A stretch of 64,000 nucleotides of DNA from assembly GCA_006503475.1 (NCBI GenBank), contig RSEH01000188.1, positions 29,985 through 93,984 of the forward strand. Reading direction: 5' to 3'. A program made the translations under genes and the position numbers. Of the stretch, positions 26,430 to 35,375 are shown in pieces. Each line of letters opens with the position of its first letter. Position 1 is the stretch's first letter. The notes beneath the pieces are model-generated. The model was given only the letters and a program-made list of their open reading frames with translations. It ran no database searches and had not been told where the DNA came from. The stretch is from Stentor roeselii (Eukaryota > Ciliophora > Heterotrichea > Heterotrichida > Stentoridae).

Positions 26430-27731
26430 ATGGAAAACAATGAAGAGTTTTTTGATGCTTTTGAGACTTTGGAACAACTCAATAGCACTGTGTTTGGAAT
26501 TGGAGAGGATGATGGGGGAAAGTTTTATACTGACCGCCCTCGGAAAGAGGCTTTAGAGAATATTGATCTTGCGGAATTTAAGACTGACACAAATATCCCA
26601 GAAACCAAAACAGAACTCTTTAGCTGGACCACTTTAAACTTAGTTAAAAAACATAACAAAGACATCTGCGAGTTTTCAGGTTTAGAAATCATTCAAGAAA
26701 TGCCAACTCTAAGTTCTCGTAACTGGGTGTTAAAGCCTTGTCCGAACGGTAAATATTTCATCTGCGCAGGTGAAAGTCCAACAATTCAGTTATTCCACCT
26801 TTCAAGCCACATAAGGGAAAAGTCTCTAAACCTTCTGCAAATCGGAGAAAACTACATCGGGCATGAGCAGTCAATAGTTTCAGTTGAATGGGCGAGCTCT
26901 TCAGACCATTTCTTGTCATGCGGAATCGATTGCCTTGTCCTTTTATGGAGAGTGGGCCATACTCTTCCGATAAAGCAGTTTCTTCATGAGCACATCGTTA
27001 CTTGTCTTGGTTTCAGCTGTGAGAGTCTCTTTTTCACAGGGTCTCTCTCGAAAAAACTACAGTTTTGGAGTCTTCCTGAAGGAAAACTGCTTAATACTTA
27101 TCAGCCACAAGGCCTTGTCACTTCTGCGAAACTCAGTCCAGATGGCCGGGTATTGGCTGTCGGTACCAGCCAAGGCGAATGCATTTTTTATGAAGTGAAT
27201 AATGCAGTGCTCACCTTTATAACTCAGATTCAATGCAAAAACCGCAAAGGTTTCAAAAGTTCCGGCAAAAAAGTCACAGGAATCGAATTCCAAGACGACT
27301 GTTATGTCCTTATCTCCACCAACGATTCAAGAATCCGACTATTCAGTTTAGAGAATTTCGGACTAGTCCAGAAGTACAAAGGCGGCAAATCTGAAGAGTT
27401 TCCTCTTCCTGCCAGCTTTTCGCAGAACTTCGGACACGTAATCCGAGGTTCAGAAGACGGTCAAGTCCACATTTGGAACACATTGAAAACCGATAGAAAA
27501 AGGTGGAAGTTTTTAAGAAACGAAGTAAAAAACTCCAGTTTCGAGGTGTTTACCTTGAAGAAAGAAAAATCATGCAGTAATGCAGTTTTTTTAAATAGAA
27601 TCATTTTGAAAAGTGTCCAAGACCAGCTCATGGCAGACAAAAGTGAAGTCATAGTAAGTCACATTCTCATAGTTTCACATGGAGGCAAGTTATTTGTACT
27701 TTTTAATCAATTTAAAAACGTTCCCTGGTAA
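26430..27731 (+). CDS. WD40 protein, WDR44/RAB11BP-like
   Basis: The 433-residue protein matches the propeller of WDR44, a Rab11-binding endosomal protein: GHEQSIVSVEWASSSDHFLSCGIDCLVLLWRV, FLHEHIVTCLGFSCESLFFTGSLSKKLQFWSLPEGKLL, VTSAKLSPDGRVLAVGTSQGECIFYEV, KKVTGIEFQDDCYVLISTNDSRIRLFSLENFGLVQKYKG and RGSEDGQVHIWNT. The order HIVTCLGF...FFTGSLSKKLQFW and VTGIE...STNDSRIRL is specific to this family. The short N-terminal region lacks the Rab-binding domain of animal WDR44. The frame is open from 26328 inside the preceding gene. I prefer the ATG at 26430, after the upstream TGA; an ATG at 26395 would overlap that gene by 13 nt. It may act in membrane recycling. Confidence 0.85.
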   Translation: MENNEEFFDAFETLEQLNSTVFGIGEDDGGKFYTDRPRKEALENIDLAEFKTDTNIPETKTELFSWTTLNLVKKHNKDICEFSGLEIIQEMPTLSSRNWVLKPCPNGKYFICAGESPTIQLFHLSSHIREKSLNLLQIGENYIGHEQSIVSVEWASSSDHFLSCGIDCLVLLWRVGHTLPIKQFLHEHIVTCLGFSCESLFFTGSLSKKLQFWSLPEGKLLNTYQPQGLVTSAKLSPDGRVLAVGTSQGECIFYEVNNAVLTFITQIQCKNRKGFKSSGKKVTGIEFQDDCYVLISTNDSRIRLFSLENFGLVQKYKGGKSEEFPLPASFSQNFGHVIRGSEDGQVHIWNTLKTDRKRWKFLRNEVKNSSFEVFTLKKEKSCSNAVFLNRIILKSVQDQLMADKSEVIVSHILIVSHGGKLFVLFNQFKNVPW

Positions 27732-27745
27732 TTAAAGTGTTAAGT

Positions 27746-28294
27746 ATGTCTAGTGTTTCAGGAAATGACTGCTTGTTCTTATCTTTTCGCACATGCACAA
27801 TGGTCTTAGTCCTTGTTGGTTTCGGAAACATTGCTGCAGGTATTTCAGTTTGTGTCTCTTCTGATTTATTTACCTGGTACAACGGTTCTTATATATTTTT
27901 AGGGTTCACCTTAGTGTTATTAGCGATTTTCGGTCATACAACACGTTCAGCTTTAGGAGGATTAACTTTTTACCTTATCTTGCTTCTTTTGACCTTTCTG
28001 ACTGAGAGTGGATTTACTATTGCAATTATTTTATACACAGAATACGAGTCTATCCTTGGTGAAGAGTACGCAAATTTGATTAGATGGCTGATGATTGGCG
28101 CTTGTGTGCTTATGTTGCTTTCAGTTGTTGTTGGGTTCTGCTATAGAAGCAGCTTGAAAGATGCTCAGTTCTATAAAAATAATGAAAAACTCGTTCATCC
28201 TACGGACGAGCCTGTCGCTCGTCCATCTATTCGAAGGGAAGAAATGGAAAAGAAATACAACTTGACAAGGAAAAATACTGAGGGAAAAGAGTAG
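27746..28294 (+). CDS. Four-pass membrane protein
   Basis: The 182-residue protein has four hydrophobic segments at about 13-38, 47-62, 68-96 and 113-135 (for example TMVLVLVGFGNIAAGISVCV, YIFLGFTLVLLAIFG and GGLTFYLILLLLTFL). A hydrophilic loop lies between segments 3 and 4, and a charged cytosolic tail ends in ARPSIRREEMEKKYNLTRKN. The topology is tetraspanin-like, but the large extracellular loop and its CCG motif are missing, so I name only the topology. The frame is open from a GTG at 27737; the first ATG is 27746. It lies 14 bp after the WDR44-like stop and 19 bp before HYPK on the same strand. Confidence 0.75.
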   Translation: MSSVSGNDCLFLSFRTCTMVLVLVGFGNIAAGISVCVSSDLFTWYNGSYIFLGFTLVLLAIFGHTTRSALGGLTFYLILLLLTFLTESGFTIAIILYTEYESILGEEYANLIRWLMIGACVLMLLSVVVGFCYRSSLKDAQFYKNNEKLVHPTDEPVARPSIRREEMEKKYNLTRKNTEGKE

Positions 28295-28313
28295 TGTAAG
28301 TTTTCACTAATAA

Positions 28314-28592
28314 ATGGAAACCCAGAAAGCTGCAAATGCTTTGGAAAGGGTACAGAGTGATACCCAGGAAAAAGTTGTTGACTCTGCATCGGCTCAGAAG
28401 GCTTTGCAAGGACTTTCGACTTCGAGTAATGTGTAAGAACTTCTTAGAACTGCACCGAAGATCAAGATTAGGGAAGAGGACATCCGGGTGCTAATGACTG
28501 AGCTTGAAATCGAAAAGGCTGAGGCTGAAAAAGCGTTGATTTCTACATCAGGGGACTTTAAAGAAGCGCTTTTTAATCTGATTATGAACTAG
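28314..28592 (+). CDS. HYPK: HYPK-like NatA-associated protein (two exons)
   Basis: This small gene is interrupted by a 15-nt intron (28433-28447). Spliced, it encodes 87 residues: METQKAANALERVQSDTQEK at the start and, after the junction, VTAPKIKIREEDIRVLMTEL with EKAEAEKALISTSGDFKEALFNLI. The second half is a UBA-like domain matching HYPK (IKKEDLELIM-E-EI-R--AE--L---G---EAL). HYPK binds the ribosomal N-acetyltransferase NatA (Naa10/Naa15), regulates it and acts as a nascent-chain chaperone. The ATG fits the short N terminus before the UBA. Gaps of 19 bp upstream and 11 bp downstream show how tightly this run is packed. Confidence 0.88.
28433..28447 (+). other. 15-nt intron in HYPK-like gene
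   Basis: GTAAGAACTTCTTAG, phase 2 (GT|A gives Val), containing the in-frame TAA. Unlike the other nine introns here it lacks A at position 10. Splicing restores the HYPK UBA-like domain. Confidence 0.9.
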
Positions 28593-28603
28593 GTATAATA
28601 ATA

Positions 28604-29203
28604 ATGACCTCAGCAAAAATCTCTGTTCTTACCAGCCAAGACATGGTAAAGCTTCGAAACAATTTGAGTTTCATTCCCATTCAAACAACTGAGATCAAGC
28701 AAGGACTAGACCTCTATAAAGAAGTCCTTCAATATAAGACCGAGTTCATAAATAAGTTTCACTACAACACCAGTCTTTCCCCTGAAGTGAATGAAAAAAA
28801 ACAGATGATCAGCTCAACTGCGAAGCAGTGGCAAGAAGACTTAACAAGTATTTACAAATCAAAACTTAAAAAAAAAGCTGCAAGTCTTGTTGAACGTGTC
28901 AAGGAACAGGGAGAGTTCGAGTCAAGTTTTTATGACTCAGTTATTCTTAAAAATTTGATTCAGAAAATGAAAGTCGATGAAATTAGCAGAAGGATCGCAA
29001 TTGAATCTTTTAGGGCTAAAGTCCAACTTTTTAATTCGGATAAACTTAAGAAAAGAGTGGAAAAAGAAGTGGTTATGAAGAAGTTTAAAGAAAAGGAGAG
29101 GAATAGCAATTGGAATAAAATTAATCAGTATAGGAAAACTAATGACTCGGCGATTAATAACAAGAGGAAATCGGTTACGGGATTTGAGTTTATTACTTCT
29201 TGA
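28604..29203 (+). CDS. Small basic helical protein, unknown
   Basis: The 199-residue product is largely helical and Lys-rich, with probable coiled coils at about 60-100 and 120-165 (KKQMISSTAKQWQEDLTSIYKSKLKKKAASLVERV and DKLKKRVEKEVVMKKFKEKERN). There are no Cys clusters, membrane segments or known motifs. The N terminus has LTSQDMVKLRNNLSFIPIQTTEI. It starts 11 bp after the HYPK stop on the same strand and is followed by a long empty region. I cannot assign a function. Confidence 0.65.
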   Translation: MTSAKISVLTSQDMVKLRNNLSFIPIQTTEIKQGLDLYKEVLQYKTEFINKFHYNTSLSPEVNEKKQMISSTAKQWQEDLTSIYKSKLKKKAASLVERVKEQGEFESSFYDSVILKNLIQKMKVDEISRRIAIESFRAKVQLFNSDKLKKRVEKEVVMKKFKEKERNSNWNKINQYRKTNDSAINNKRKSVTGFEFITS

Positions 29204-30801
29204 AAGGTTAGATGTAAGATTAATTATTATCTGTGTGGGTGGATTATTGTTGAGAGTTGGTTGAGGTTTTATTTGATGGATAAGAGTGAAATTATTAATT
29301 GATTAATTCTGGAGATAGGTAAAGTTAATTTCTGAATTTTATAAGAATTTATATTGTTTTGAAATCTTCTGAATTTATGTTAGAATATTTTGGAATATTC
29401 AAGTTTGTTTGAATATTAATGAACTTTTACTATTTACATTTAATCATTTTTTAGTAATATTATGTAGTTCCTTAATTCTGAATATTATCTTATGCTTAAA
29501 TCTGAGAAATAAGTAATTAAGATTGATAGAAAGATTATTATATCAATACTATCAATAATTTAAAAGAATAATTTAACTTATTAGTTTCGGCTAGCATGAT
29601 AGATTATTTAAGCTAAAATAAACTTTTCTACTCGATTAAATATCTTCAATAAAAACCAGAAAATTGAAGATAATTTAAATTTTATATTTGCACATTCAAG
29701 TAAAATAGTTTCTTTATTATTTCTTGGGTTCAGTTAACACTTATCAAATAGAAGACTGCAAATTGTTTTTTACTTTCTTTCGTGCAAGCCACTTATGAAT
29801 TTCCTCACAACAAACAAGTTTTTAGTCTGAGTTTTTACTAGAAGTTGTTTCTATATAAAGAAATTCTGCTTATTATGTTAAATGAAAAGGTTCAAAACTT
29901 GAAACATTTACTGTACCTTCTTTAAGAACTTATGAAAAATTTCCTTGAGGTTTTCTTCTAGATTATAAAATTGGTATTTTTTAGAGCTTTAATTCCTAAT
30001 AAAGATTCTTTGAATTATCATAATTCTTATCCTTCTTTAGTGTTAATTTAGACAGAAATTATTTTTTTTAAAGTAGTAGATTTTCCTATATCTTAATACT
30101 GACTAACTTAAAATTTACTGAAACTTTATTAATATAAGATACTAAATTTCATAGTAATTAATCTATATTAAGTTTTAACCTTTATTTATGCTATTTGATT
30201 TATATAAACTCGCTGGTAAATGTAATGAATATCACCTGCAAGTCTTAGATCTAGAAAATCCTCAACTGATGGATCATCTGGAAATGCTAGTGAGTAAAAT
30301 AATCAATATCTATCAATATCAATAGTTATCAACTGATCTAAATAATGTTTATACGTGAATTAGATTTGTATTTATGTTTAATCAAGATATCCGTAAATAG
30401 TGAACTATTTCTACTTTAACAACCGTACTCAATTTATTATAGAATTTTTATTTATTTAGCTGTCATTTGATATTACAGCTTTCTCAAAATCGAAATATTT
30501 TTGATAAAGTTTATTGAATGCCGTTCAGTCCTTTTTCATGAAATTCAATACTGAACTCAGTATCCCAATAAATAAACAAAAATCTTTGAAATTAATTAAA
30601 CCCTGCATTTTTTTCTGAATCATTCAAACAAAAATTTTTATTCACCCTAACTGAAATTTTTCTAACTCTAACTATAATTTCTTAGTTTGTTGCACTAAGC
30701 AAATTAGAATGAAAAAATGTATCAAGTCCTGTTAAGTTGAAACTTAGAAAAAATACTATTTTTGAAGCATTTTTAGAAATTAAACAATCATAATAAAAAT
30801 T
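29204..30801. other. AT-rich region without recognisable genes
   Basis: About 1.6 kb of very AT-rich sequence separates the coiled-coil gene and the Rab-like pair. A 45-codon open frame (ATG at 30188, MLFDLYKLAGKCNEYHLQVL...) is the only coding-like segment and I do not consider it supported. No tRNA, inverted repeat or mobile-element gene was seen. Confidence 0.5.
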
Positions 30802-31332
30802 ATGGAAATTTGTAAAGTAACTACTATTATCTTAATAGGATCGTCAGAGTCAGGTAAATCGAGTATAATCAGGAGATTCATCTATGGTGACTTCAATGAA
30901 ACCTATAACAGGACACAAAGTGTAGATTTCTATTCTATTCGGTATTTAGATTCTTTAATGCCGGTTAGTCTAGCAATCGTAAGAAAAATTTAGTGCGACA
31001 ACTCAGAAGAAGATACTTGTAATATTGAAGAGTCTGTATTTCTCAAAGCTGATGCTATTCTAATTGTTTTTAGTAAAACTAACCACGAATCGTTTAACAA
31101 TGTCGAAGCCTATTTTAAAAGATTTAGGCATCTATGGAAAAATGATGCTTTTTTTTACTTAGTTGGAACTAAGACAGATTTAGAATGTCATGTTACTTTA
31201 GATCAAGGCATTGAAAAAGCTATGAAATTGAATATGAGGTACTTCGAAATAAGCTCAACATTAGACTGTCAAGTCAAAACATTATTTGACGTGATAGTTC
31301 TAGATATCATAAGTAAGAAATTTAGTCTATGA
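30802..31332 (+). CDS. Divergent Rab/Ras-like GTPase A
   Basis: Splicing a 15-nt intron (30979-30993) yields 171 residues with a small-GTPase framework: P-loop GSSESGKSS, then FIYGDFNETYNRTQSVDFY in the switch I region, ADAILIVFSKTNHESFNNVEAYFKRF, the base-recognition motif as GTKTDL (NKxD altered to TKTD) and a G5-like SST. Switch II is lost: where WDTAGQE is expected the protein reads ICDNSEEDT. The C terminus (IISKKFSL) has no Cys for prenylation, so it would be a soluble GTPase with unusual hydrolysis, or inactive. It ends in TGA. The next gene downstream is a related GTPase, which suggests tandem duplication. Codon use is more AT-rich than in the housekeeping genes nearby. Confidence 0.8.
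30979..30993 (+). other. 15-nt intron in Rab-like gene A
   Basis: GTAAGAAAAATTTAG, phase 0, with an in-frame TAG at its end. Removal joins MPVSLAI to CDNSEEDT and continues the GTPase fold. Confidence 0.9.
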
Positions 31333-31364
31333 TTATTCAATCCATGATGATCTTTGTCAAATAA

Positions 31365-31912
31365 ATGGATAAGCCCGACTTTTCTATAGATGTTTTACAC
31401 CTAGGTGATTGCAATACCGGAAAAACATCGATTATTCAAAAATACTTTAACAAGATGCTAAAAACTGAGTACAAACCAACACTTGGAATGAATTTCATAA
31501 CAAAAAGATTAATGATTGAATCTTTATCAGTTGACCTGAATCTTGTAATGATTAACTAGTATGATAAAGGTGCATCTGATATCAATCGACCACCAGAAAT
31601 AGTAACTTATGATTTTAAAGATATTCTTGTGATTGTTTTTTATCAAACTTCGAGAACTTCATTCAAAATGCTCAAAATTACCTTGCTAGATTCAGATATG
31701 TAAATAAATATAAAGTTCCGGTATTTTTGGTCGGAAATAAGGCAGATTTAGATTCAAATGTTACTAAAGATGAAGCAGTTGAAATGGCTAGTTCTTTAGG
31801 AATGCATTATTTGGAGGTAAGCTGCAAGACTGGACAAAATATAGAGAAGTTATATGAAATGGTTGCGAGAATATTTATTTCACTGAATAATATCAAAATC
31901 CCTAATCCCTAA
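31365..31912 (+). pseudogene. Rab-like GTPase B with intron and frameshift
   Basis: A second small GTPase follows gene A by 32 bp. The first part has P-loop GDCNTGKTSII and switch I YKPTLGMNFI; a 15-nt intron at 31545-31559 then leads to LYDKGASD where WDTAGQE is expected. After FYQTSRTSF the frame changes: the family sequence continues in another frame as NAQNYLARFRYVNKYKVPVFLVGNKADL...LEVSCKTGQN. The break is at the A-run 31665-31668; gene A has one residue there, so one base appears to be missing. G4 NKAD and G5 SCK are intact. There is no C-terminal Cys. It may be a young pseudogene, a sequencing error or a frameshifted gene; removing a 15- or 16-nt intron does not fix it. Confidence 0.75.
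31545..31559 (+). other. 15-nt intron in Rab-like gene B
   Basis: GTAATGATTAACTAG, phase 0, with terminal in-frame TAG. Its position relative to the GTPase fold is close to that of the intron in gene A, supporting common descent of the two genes. Confidence 0.85.
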
Positions 31913-31954
31913 AACCCCATCAAAACCCTCAAATCCTAACCAAATCTATCTAAT

Positions 31955-32398
31955 CTAATCAGTCTTAACCTTGAGCTTATCTTTTTTCTCACAAGTCATC
32001 CACAACCCAGCAACAATAACCAAGTTCATGACTAAAAGTTGCAGATGCAAAAGCAGATCATTTTCCTTTGTATACAAGACAGGATTATGAATGACGACAC
32101 AAAAAGAAACTAACAAAAGAGTAATGAGATGATGTCCAAACCTGTAGTTAAAAATAACCAAAATGCTTCCAAGCAGTAACAAAACACTTGTAAGGATGAT
32201 CAGTTCATATGAATGAGTCTCGATAAAGGAAGGTGCTAAAGGCACCACGTATCCAGATTGTTTTATATACAAATGAAGCTTTTTGTAACTCTCAACTAGC
32301 TTCTTCTCGTCTGGGACTGGATTGGAAATCTTCGCTATGCCCGATAAGATGCAGATCGTCACTAGAAGACATCTTCCGAAGACTTGCTTAAAGGACAT
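31955..32398 (-). CDS. Four-pass membrane protein, DoxX/HR-lesion-like clan
   Basis: The 147-residue protein has hydrophobic segments at about 7-24, 66-85, 88-105 and 118-136. It begins MSFKQVFGRCLLVTICILSGIAKISNP, followed by a hydrophilic helix, then LIILTSVLLLLGSILVIFNYRFGHHLITLLL and LQLLVMNLVIVAGLW. The GR..L...F.LSGI.K..NP opening, the central glycine-rich pair and the MNL..AG end resemble the DoxX/SURF4/HR-lesion-inducing group. Members of that group are poorly characterised membrane proteins. The Lys-rich tail (KKDKLKVKTD) might act as an ER-retrieval-like signal, but this is inference. It sits 42 bp from the convergent Rab-like gene. Confidence 0.6.
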   Translation of the reverse strand: MSFKQVFGRCLLVTICILSGIAKISNPVPDEKKLVESYKKLHLYIKQSGYVVPLAPSFIETHSYELIILTSVLLLLGSILVIFNYRFGHHLITLLLVSFCVVIHNPVLYTKENDLLLHLQLLVMNLVIVAGLWMTCEKKDKLKVKTD

Positions 32399-32406
32399 TT
32401 TTATTA

Positions 32407-32895
32407 TTAATTAGGCTTGTATCGTGCCTCCCAACCTGATACTTCAAATGAAAAGTCGGATGATGTTGAAGTGTGCGTGTTGATTAGGTTTGATCTTAGT
32501 TTTATTACTTTTGATGTCGTCTCAGGACGTGATTCATTCTTGATGAACGTAAACTTGAAACTATCCTTAATTTTTCTCATAATTTCATGATTATACCTCT
32601 CTCTAAACCCAGCCAATCTCTTAACCCCTGAAATCTGAGTTTCACTCGTCTGATTCAAGCAAAACCTTTTCAAATTTCTAAATCCATCCTGATTACCAGG
32701 CACTAGATTCTGTCTTTTTCCAGACCCAAAATGACAATAAGGTTTTTCCTGCAATATCCTACTTTCAGTCCCTCTAAATCTACTCCAAGCCCTATTATCA
32801 TCACTATTCACAATCTGTAAACATTTTTTAGGTTCAGGTTTAATAACAAGTACTCTTTTTTTCCTAAAAACTCTGCAAGACCTGGACTTTTCCAT
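32407..32895 (-). CDS. Small basic protein, unknown
   Basis: The 162-residue product is Arg/Lys/Ser/Asn-rich with no domain I recognise. It starts MEKSRSCRVFRKKRVLVIKPEPKK, has several Arg-Phe/Arg-Gly dipeptides in the middle (SRFRGTESRI, GFRNLKRF), and ends with a more structured-looking stretch, KFTFIKNESRPETTSKVIKLRSN. It is the middle of three consecutive minus-strand genes, 8 bp upstream of the membrane-protein stop and 11 bp from the ankyrin gene. The ATG and stop are clear. Function unknown. Confidence 0.6.
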   Translation of the reverse strand: MEKSRSCRVFRKKRVLVIKPEPKKCLQIVNSDDNRAWSRFRGTESRILQEKPYCHFGSGKRQNLVPGNQDGFRNLKRFCLNQTSETQISGVKRLAGFRERYNHEIMRKIKDSFKFTFIKNESRPETTSKVIKLRSNLINTHTSTSSDFSFEVSGWEARYKPN

Positions 32896-32906
32896 GTCTA
32901 AATTAT

Positions 32907-33839
32907 TTACTCATCATTACTTTTCTTAATCGCCTTTCTTTTCCTCCTAAACCAAGTCCTCAAGCTATTGACATTATTAATCCCAACACATTTCCCCTGA
33001 AAATCATTACTTTCATCATTTTCCGCTTTACTTTTTTTAATCAAATCTTGAAAAATTTTCACAATTTCCTGATTTTCACATTTTTTTGCTAACATCTCAG
33101 CAGTTCTTCCAACAGAGTCAAAAACATTCCACCTTGCTCCACTTGAAAGTAAAAGTTTTACAAGTTTCGAATCCTTTCTTTTAACTGCCCAGTGAAGAGA
33201 GGTCTGAAGAGTCGAGTCTGCTTCGGTGATGAGCTCCGGGTTCATGACAAGTAAAGTCTGAACAGCCAGGTAGTTCCCAAGTTTGACTTCTTTGAAATAA
33301 TCATTTGACAATGGATGAGTTCTTTTCGGAGACTGTGCTTGCAAAAGTTCACTTTTATTTAACTGGGTCTCGGTTATTATTTTACTTTGAAGAATTTTGC
33401 AGTCTTGCTTAAAACTTTCAAGTCGTTTTTTGTGATTTTCAGAGGACTTTAAATGGAAAGAGGATAATAAGGATGAAGTTTCTTCGTGTTTTCCAAGGGT
33501 TGGGCTTCGCTTTACTTGGGTTGAAGTGTCTGGCTCTGAGATGTAAACTCGGGTTTTGATGTTTGGAAGGAAGTCTGAACGTGTTGGCTGGGAAGGACTT
33601 TTTGTTATTGAATCGATTTTTTCTGCGTTGGAAGAGTTTATTTGGCTTTCGCATCTTTCTGGACTTGCTGAGGCTGATTTGAATGTCTTGTTTGAAGGAG
33701 AGCAGATTGAGTTTGGAATCAGTTTAAAACGTTTCGGAGATTTTGATTGCTTTTGGAATCGAGGAGCTGTTGTTCTGATTGAAAAGTGATTTGCTGATAA
33801 TTTGAAGATCTTTTTAGGAGATCTTTCTTTGATTTCCAT
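32907..33839 (-). CDS. Ankyrin-repeat protein
   Basis: The 310-residue protein has a disordered basic first half rich in Ser, Pro and Lys (PRFQKQSKSPKRFKLIP, SPERCES). Two or three ankyrin repeats follow at about 185-270: NYLAVQTLLVMNPELITEADSTLQTSLHWAVKRKDSKLVKLLLSSGARWNVFDSVGRTAEMLAKKCENQEIVKIFQDLI. TSLHWAVKRKDSKLVKLLLSSGA is a canonical repeat. The C terminus is basic (FRRKRKAIKKS). It is probably a protein-binding adaptor, with no catalytic domain. The gene is the first of three minus-strand genes separated by about 10 bp each. Confidence 0.8.
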   Translation of the reverse strand: MEIKERSPKKIFKLSANHFSIRTTAPRFQKQSKSPKRFKLIPNSICSPSNKTFKSASASPERCESQINSSNAEKIDSITKSPSQPTRSDFLPNIKTRVYISEPDTSTQVKRSPTLGKHEETSSLLSSFHLKSSENHKKRLESFKQDCKILQSKIITETQLNKSELLQAQSPKRTHPLSNDYFKEVKLGNYLAVQTLLVMNPELITEADSTLQTSLHWAVKRKDSKLVKLLLSSGARWNVFDSVGRTAEMLAKKCENQEIVKIFQDLIKKSKAENDESNDFQGKCVGINNVNSLRTWFRRKRKAIKKSNDE

Positions 33840-34074
33840 TATTCAATTAGTTGTAATTGTTTATGGTTCTTTTTTGAATGGTGTAGTATGTGATGTTGAT
33901 TGAATGATGAAAAACTGAAGAGAAACTCTTGAAAACCAGAAAAAAATTCTAGAAAAAACAACACCTGACCATTAAATAACACCTAAAATCAATAAAAAAA
34001 TCTAAAACATTTAAAAACTAACGGAAACAAAATCAACAACTTTCCAATCAATTAACATTAAATTATCCTATGAA

Positions 34075-34584
34075 TTAAAACTTCAAAGTTCCAATGCTCT
34101 TCATAATAGCAATCTTTACGAATTTGTGTGGATGTTTTTCACAAGTATATCCCCTTCCCCTCTTCATCGGACAATGACATTCATGAATCTCTTCAAAGTC
34201 GCTAATCAAGTTTTTTTTAACCGGTTCACAGTCTTCTGAAAAGCTGGTCTTTTGACTAGTGAGCCATCCAGTGGATTGTGTAGGGTTCGACAAATTATGT
34301 TGAATCCGGGTCTTTTTCGAACTGTCTCGAAGTGAATCTTCAAGTTCTCGAATTTTTTTCTTTAAGGCTTGGTTTTCCTGGTACAATGCCAGAAAGTCAC
34401 TTCCTGCACTGGGTGCAAAGGTTTCATTTGCAAGGTTCTGACTTTCTAGTTTCCAAGGAGTGAAAAAGCTTTCTTGACAGGTGATTTGGTTGATTGATGA
34501 AATTTCTTGAACGTATGTGTCAGAAAAAATGGAAGACTCGGTTTCAGAAAAGGGGATGTCTTGTTTGAAATTTTGAAAATGCAT
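34075..34584 (-). CDS. Small protein with coiled coil and C-terminal Cys/His cluster
   Basis: The 169-residue protein has a Ser/Thr/Glu-rich N-terminal half, a short leucine-zipper-like coiled coil at about 68-90 (ALYQENQALKKKIRELEDSL), and a C-terminal cluster HECHCPMKRGRGYTCEKHPHKF that could bind zinc (C and H at HxCHC...C..H.H). I do not recognise a family. It is divergent from the metallophosphoesterase gene, with 48 bp between the two ATGs. Confidence 0.6.
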   Translation of the reverse strand: MHFQNFKQDIPFSETESSIFSDTYVQEISSINQITCQESFFTPWKLESQNLANETFAPSAGSDFLALYQENQALKKKIRELEDSLRDSSKKTRIQHNLSNPTQSTGWLTSQKTSFSEDCEPVKKNLISDFEEIHECHCPMKRGRGYTCEKHPHKFVKIAIMKSIGTLKF

Positions 34585-34632
34585 TTTTTTTATTATAATT
34601 CATCTTTCTTTGATTAATTGGGAAGAGTTATA

Positions 34633-35370
34633 ATGGAAACAAAAGAGATCAGAATACATAATGGGGAAGTACCTCAAATGCCTGGGACTATTCGATTTGT
34701 ATGCCTATCTGATACTCACGGTAAAACTTCTTATTTAAACGTTCCTAATGGCGACGTTTTGCTGCATTCAGGAGACTTTTCTAGTATGGGCGAGGAAAGA
34801 GACATTGTAAAGTTCAACTCATTTTTAGCCTCTCTTCAACATCGAGAAAAAATCGTGATTGCTGGTAACCATGACTTGACATTTGACTTAGAAAATCAGA
34901 ATTCTTTGAAGAATAATTTTTACAACCTTGTAGGAGTTGATGCTGAAAAAGTGAAGGGACTGTTGAAGGACTGCACTTATTTAGAGGATAGTGAATGTTA
35001 TATTAGTGGGTACAAAGTATATGGAAGCCCTTGGACTCCCACGTTTTTCGACTGGGCTTTTAACCTTGACCGAGGTCAGCCGATATCAGAGAAATGGGAG
35101 ATAATCCCAAGTGACACTGACATACTTATCACGCACGGGCCGCCGAAGGGAATCTTAGACCGTTGTTATGATGGCTTCTCTGCTGGATGTGAAGACTTGC
35201 TGAATAAAATTCATGAAATAAAGCCACTGGTTCACTTATTCGGACATATTCATGAAGGATACGGCGCGGCTTTTGATGGAACTACTAATTATATCAATGC
35301 CTCTATTTGCACTCTTAGGTACCAACCCTCGAATAAACCATGGGTTTTTGACTTATACCCGAAAAACTAA
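34633..35370 (+). CDS. Metallophosphoesterase, MPPED1/2-like
   Basis: The 245-residue protein contains the calcineurin-like metallophosphoesterase motifs in order: SDTHG (about residue 28), GDVLLHSGDFS, IAGNHDLTF, THGPPKGILD and HLFGHIHEGYG. SDTHG, LLHSGD, GNHD and THGPP plus GHIHEGYG match the MPPED (class III cyclic-nucleotide phosphodiesterase-like) subgroup, whose members hydrolyse phosphodiesters in vitro with a dinuclear metal centre. All metal-binding residues appear present, so an active enzyme is likely. The frame is open from a TTG at 34618, but the ATG at 34633 is the first. Its stop is 5 bp from the DHHC gene's stop (convergent). Confidence 0.93.
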   Translation: METKEIRIHNGEVPQMPGTIRFVCLSDTHGKTSYLNVPNGDVLLHSGDFSSMGEERDIVKFNSFLASLQHREKIVIAGNHDLTFDLENQNSLKNNFYNLVGVDAEKVKGLLKDCTYLEDSECYISGYKVYGSPWTPTFFDWAFNLDRGQPISEKWEIIPSDTDILITHGPPKGILDRCYDGFSAGCEDLLNKIHEIKPLVHLFGHIHEGYGAAFDGTTNYINASICTLRYQPSNKPWVFDLYPKN

Positions 35371-35375
35371 CTATA

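Noticed and set aside
26328-26430. WDR44-like start at 26328 or 26395 overlapping the TPS gene
   Set aside because: The extension overlaps the upstream coding sequence in another frame; the ATG at 26430 after the TGA gives a gap of 22 bp, like neighbouring genes.
30188-30325. 45-codon ORF in the 29.2-30.8 kb gap
   Set aside because: It has no family match or context and is short enough to occur by chance in AT-rich DNA.
3052-34620. Longer N termini starting at TTG or GTG (3052, 27737, 34618, and the TTG at 2245)
   Set aside because: These are not ATG, and the added residues lack conservation; the first ATG in each case sits at or near the family start.
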